Shown one piece after another: positions 13,784-15,369 of a DNA stretch of 15,369 nt. The notes below the pieces were generated by a model. It was given only the letters and a program-made list of their open reading frames with translations, was not told the DNA's origin and ran no database searches. The position numbers and the translations under genes are program-made. How positions within the stretch are numbered: the stretch's first letter is position 1; every line of letters begins with the position of its first letter. Source of the stretch: Actinomycetota bacterium (GTDB lineage Bacteria; Actinomycetota; Actinomycetes; Actinomycetales; Microbacteriaceae); the NCBI GenBank assembly GCA_009704705.1, contig WLDR01000022.1, positions 1 to 15,369 of the forward strand, written 5' to 3'.

Positions 13784-14650
13784 ATGGTGAATCGGGTGAT
13801 TGACGGCGACAATCTTGTTGCGCTCGCCGGCATGCCGGACGAGTCGTTCGACCTGATTTATCTTGACCCTCCGTTCAACACCGGTCGCACCCAGGCGCGC
13901 GTGAGCACCGTGGCCAAGCGCACTCCCACGGCTGTTGCCGGCGCGCCCGAAAGCCAAACCCGCTCGCACGCGGGGTTCAAGGGTGTCGCCTATGACCGCA
14001 TCCGAACCGACCTTAAGAGCTACGACGATCGCTTTGACGACTATTGGGCGTTTCTCGAACCACGCATCCGAGAAGCATGGCGCGTGTTGTCAACTACGGG
14101 AACCCTCTACGTTCATCTCGACTATCGCGAGGCGCACTACGCGAAAGTGATGCTCGACGGCTTGTTTGGCCGCGACAGCTTCATCAACGAAATCATCTGG
14201 GCCTATGACTACGGCGGCAAGCCCAAGAATCGCTGGCCCGCAAAGCACGACACGATATTGATGTACGTGAAGGATCCGAATCGCTACACGTTCAATTCCG
14301 ACGCCGTCGAACGTGAGCCGTACATGGCTCCCGGGTTGGTTACGCCCGAGAAAGCGCAGAGAGGAAAGCTACCGACGGACGTCTGGTGGCACACGATTGT
14401 TTCGCCAACGGGCAAAGAAAAGACCGGCTACCCCACACAGAAACCGGAAGGCATTCTGCGCCGAATCATTCAGGCCTCATCACACGAGGGCGACCGCGTT
14501 CTGGACTTCTTTGCGGGCAGCGGCACAACGGGTGCGGTGGCGGCAGCCCTCGGTAGAGAGTTCACGTTGGTCGACGAGAACCCGCAAGCGATTGCCATCA
14601 TGCGTGAACGCTTTTCGGACGTTGAGGTCGAATTCAGCCAAGCGCGGTGA
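13784..14650 (+). CDS. Site-specific DNA methyltransferase, beta class (probable N6-adenine)
   Basis: This 288-residue S-adenosylmethionine-dependent enzyme has catalytic motif IV D-P-P-F at residues 28-31, near the N-terminus. The AdoMet-binding motif I comes late, D-F-F-A-G-S-G-T-T-G at residues 241-250. This order (IV before I) defines the beta group, which includes HinfI-type and CcrM enzymes. A D-P-P-F/Y motif usually indicates N6-adenine; N4-cytosine enzymes normally have S-P-P. The middle (about 45-200) includes Y-D-Y-G-G-K-P-K-N-R-W-P-A-K-H-D and should contain target recognition. There is no restriction endonuclease, specificity subunit or other defence gene in the window, so it appears to be a solitary enzyme. 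The recognition site is unknown. Confidence 0.93.
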   Translation: MVNRVIDGDNLVALAGMPDESFDLIYLDPPFNTGRTQARVSTVAKRTPTAVAGAPESQTRSHAGFKGVAYDRIRTDLKSYDDRFDDYWAFLEPRIREAWRVLSTTGTLYVHLDYREAHYAKVMLDGLFGRDSFINEIIWAYDYGGKPKNRWPAKHDTILMYVKDPNRYTFNSDAVEREPYMAPGLVTPEKAQRGKLPTDVWWHTIVSPTGKEKTGYPTQKPEGILRRIIQASSHEGDRVLDFFAGSGTTGAVAAALGREFTLVDENPQAIAIMRERFSDVEVEFSQAR

Positions 14651-14653
14651 ACC

Positions 14654-14694
14654 AGCCCCGGCGCAGCACGTGACGCGGCTGCGGGCGCGGGGCT
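14654..14694. terminator. GC-rich two-part hairpin after the methyltransferase gene
   Basis: AGCCCCG (14654-14660) pairs with CGGGGCT (14688-14694), and CGCAGC (14662-14667) pairs with GCTGCG (14678-14683). Thirteen base pairs result, with a small uneven internal loop and a 10-base apical loop. It begins 3 bases after the methyltransferase stop. No T-tract follows, which is common among proposed actinobacterial terminators. Its last base is the first base of the TAGCCT hexamer of the next gene. Confidence 0.45.
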
Positions 14695-14705
14695 AGCCTG
14701 TCTTC
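14694..14705 (+). promoter_or_regulatory. TANNNT hexamer 6 nt before the PNPOx-like gene
   Basis: TAGCCT (14694-14699) is followed by exactly 6 nt and ATG 14706. No Shine-Dalgarno sequence is present. This suggests a leaderless transcript with its own promoter directly after the methyltransferase. Confidence 0.5.
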
Positions 14706-15368
14706 ATGACAAGTGAGCTCTCTGTTTCGGAACGCACGCGCATCACGCGACTGAACGACCGCCAGATCTTTGATCGGGATGCCCTCAACGAGATTCTCGA
14801 CACCGCGACAATCGCGCACGTGGGGTTCGTTCGCGACGGCGAACCGATTGTGTTGCCGGTCGGCATCGGGCGAGCGGGCGACTCGCTCTTGATTCACGGG
14901 TCAACGGGCAGCCCCTTTTTTCGTGACATGTCCGACGGGCGACCCCTCGCGGTCACCGTGACGCACCTCGACGGACTTGTCTACGCTCGCAGCGGTTACG
15001 ACAGCTCGATGAACTATCGCTCCGCGATGATTCGAGGAAGCGCATCCATCGTGTCGAACGAAGAAAAGGTGGATGCCCTGCGAATCATCACCGACCACCT
15101 CATGCCCGGCCGCTCGGGCGAGTTGCGCGAACACAAGTCAAAGGAGCTCGCGGCCACTCTCGTGTTGCGCGTTCCGCTCGACGAGGTCAGCGTCAAGATC
15201 AGCAACAAGATGCCGGATGAAGACGTCAATGATGGAGACCCCCGATCCATCTGGGCCGGAGTTTTGCCCCTGCGCATTGTGGCGGGGGACCCGCTGACGT
15301 CGGACTTGACGCCGAGCGAGACGCCTGTTGCTACTTCTGTTGTGGAGCTGAAGAAGAAGCTTTCTTGA
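14706..15368 (+). CDS. Pyridoxamine 5'-phosphate oxidase family (Pyridox_ox_2/NimA-like) flavoprotein
   Basis: This 220-residue protein of the split-barrel flavin-binding fold begins with R-T-R-I-T-R-L-N-D-R, then an A-T-I-A-H-V-G-F strand (about residues 35-42) and P-I-V-L-P-V-G (about 48-54). L-I-H-G-S-T-G-S-P-F-F (about 62-72) follows, then Y-R-S-A-M-I-R-G-S-A (about 104-113). These are typical of the subgroup related to NimA and to putative FMN-dependent oxidoreductases, rather than true PdxH. It probably binds FMN or a deazaflavin and acts in redox chemistry or stress; the substrate is unknown. The stop TGA (15366-15368) is one base before the window end, so the gene is complete. Confidence 0.88.
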   Translation: MTSELSVSERTRITRLNDRQIFDRDALNEILDTATIAHVGFVRDGEPIVLPVGIGRAGDSLLIHGSTGSPFFRDMSDGRPLAVTVTHLDGLVYARSGYDSSMNYRSAMIRGSASIVSNEEKVDALRIITDHLMPGRSGELREHKSKELAATLVLRVPLDEVSVKISNKMPDEDVNDGDPRSIWAGVLPLRIVAGDPLTSDLTPSETPVATSVVELKKKLS

Positions 15369-15369
15369 G

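Noticed and set aside
13784..14650. Restriction-modification or defence island
   Set aside because: Only a methyltransferase is present. The flanking genes are GNAT and PNPOx-like proteins with no nuclease, helicase or specificity subunit.

Overview
The window looks like chromosomal core DNA from a high-GC Gram-positive bacterium, most likely a member of the Microbacteriaceae (Actinobacteria). This rests on the rpsR-rplI-dnaB order, the style of the predicted proteins, the two small membrane genes after dnaB, and frequent GTG starts. GC content appears moderate for that group (roughly high 50s by eye, not computed), which would fit one of the reduced-genome aquatic lineages. The genus cannot be decided from the sequence. 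I see no tRNA, rRNA, CRISPR array, insertion sequence or prophage.

Layout. Positions 1-557 hold the last codons of rpsR and all of rplI, closed by a clear intrinsic terminator. From 558 to 949 lies a 390-base gene-free stretch with several DnaA-box-like sequences and a candidate promoter, leading into dnaB (950-2326). Two small membrane proteins follow (2336-3159). purB is on the minus strand (3200-4579). Divergent from purB is a coupled pair (4690-6311): a small helical protein and a 462-residue protein with an alpha/beta-hydrolase domain. A four-helix membrane protein (6326-6712, minus) separates this from a three-gene 2-oxoacid dehydrogenase operon, E1 alpha, E1 beta and E2 (6784-10272). 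Convergent with that operon are a LysE/RhtB exporter and an FAD-dependent CrtI/PYROXD2-like oxidoreductase (10269-12484, minus). The end of the window carries a monoacylglycerol-lipase-like hydrolase, a small GNAT protein, a solitary beta-class DNA methyltransferase and a PNPOx-like flavoprotein.

How the parts relate. rpsR, rplI and dnaB join translation and replication functions. The DnaA-box-like cluster before dnaB could couple helicase expression, or local chromosome structure, to DnaA. The dehydrogenase operon makes acyl-CoA from 2-oxoacids; a branched-chain role fits the branched membrane lipids typical of this family. Most other genes look like independent housekeeping transcription units.

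The most interesting patterns are these. (1) A TANNNT hexamer sits exactly 6 nt before five different start codons, pointing to leaderless transcription. (2) The DnaA-box-like cluster lies before dnaB. (3) The small helical protein plus membrane/hydrolase pair resembles the layout of WXG100-linked effectors. (4) The DNA methyltransferase has no visible restriction partner. I did not find convincing evidence of a wholly new system.
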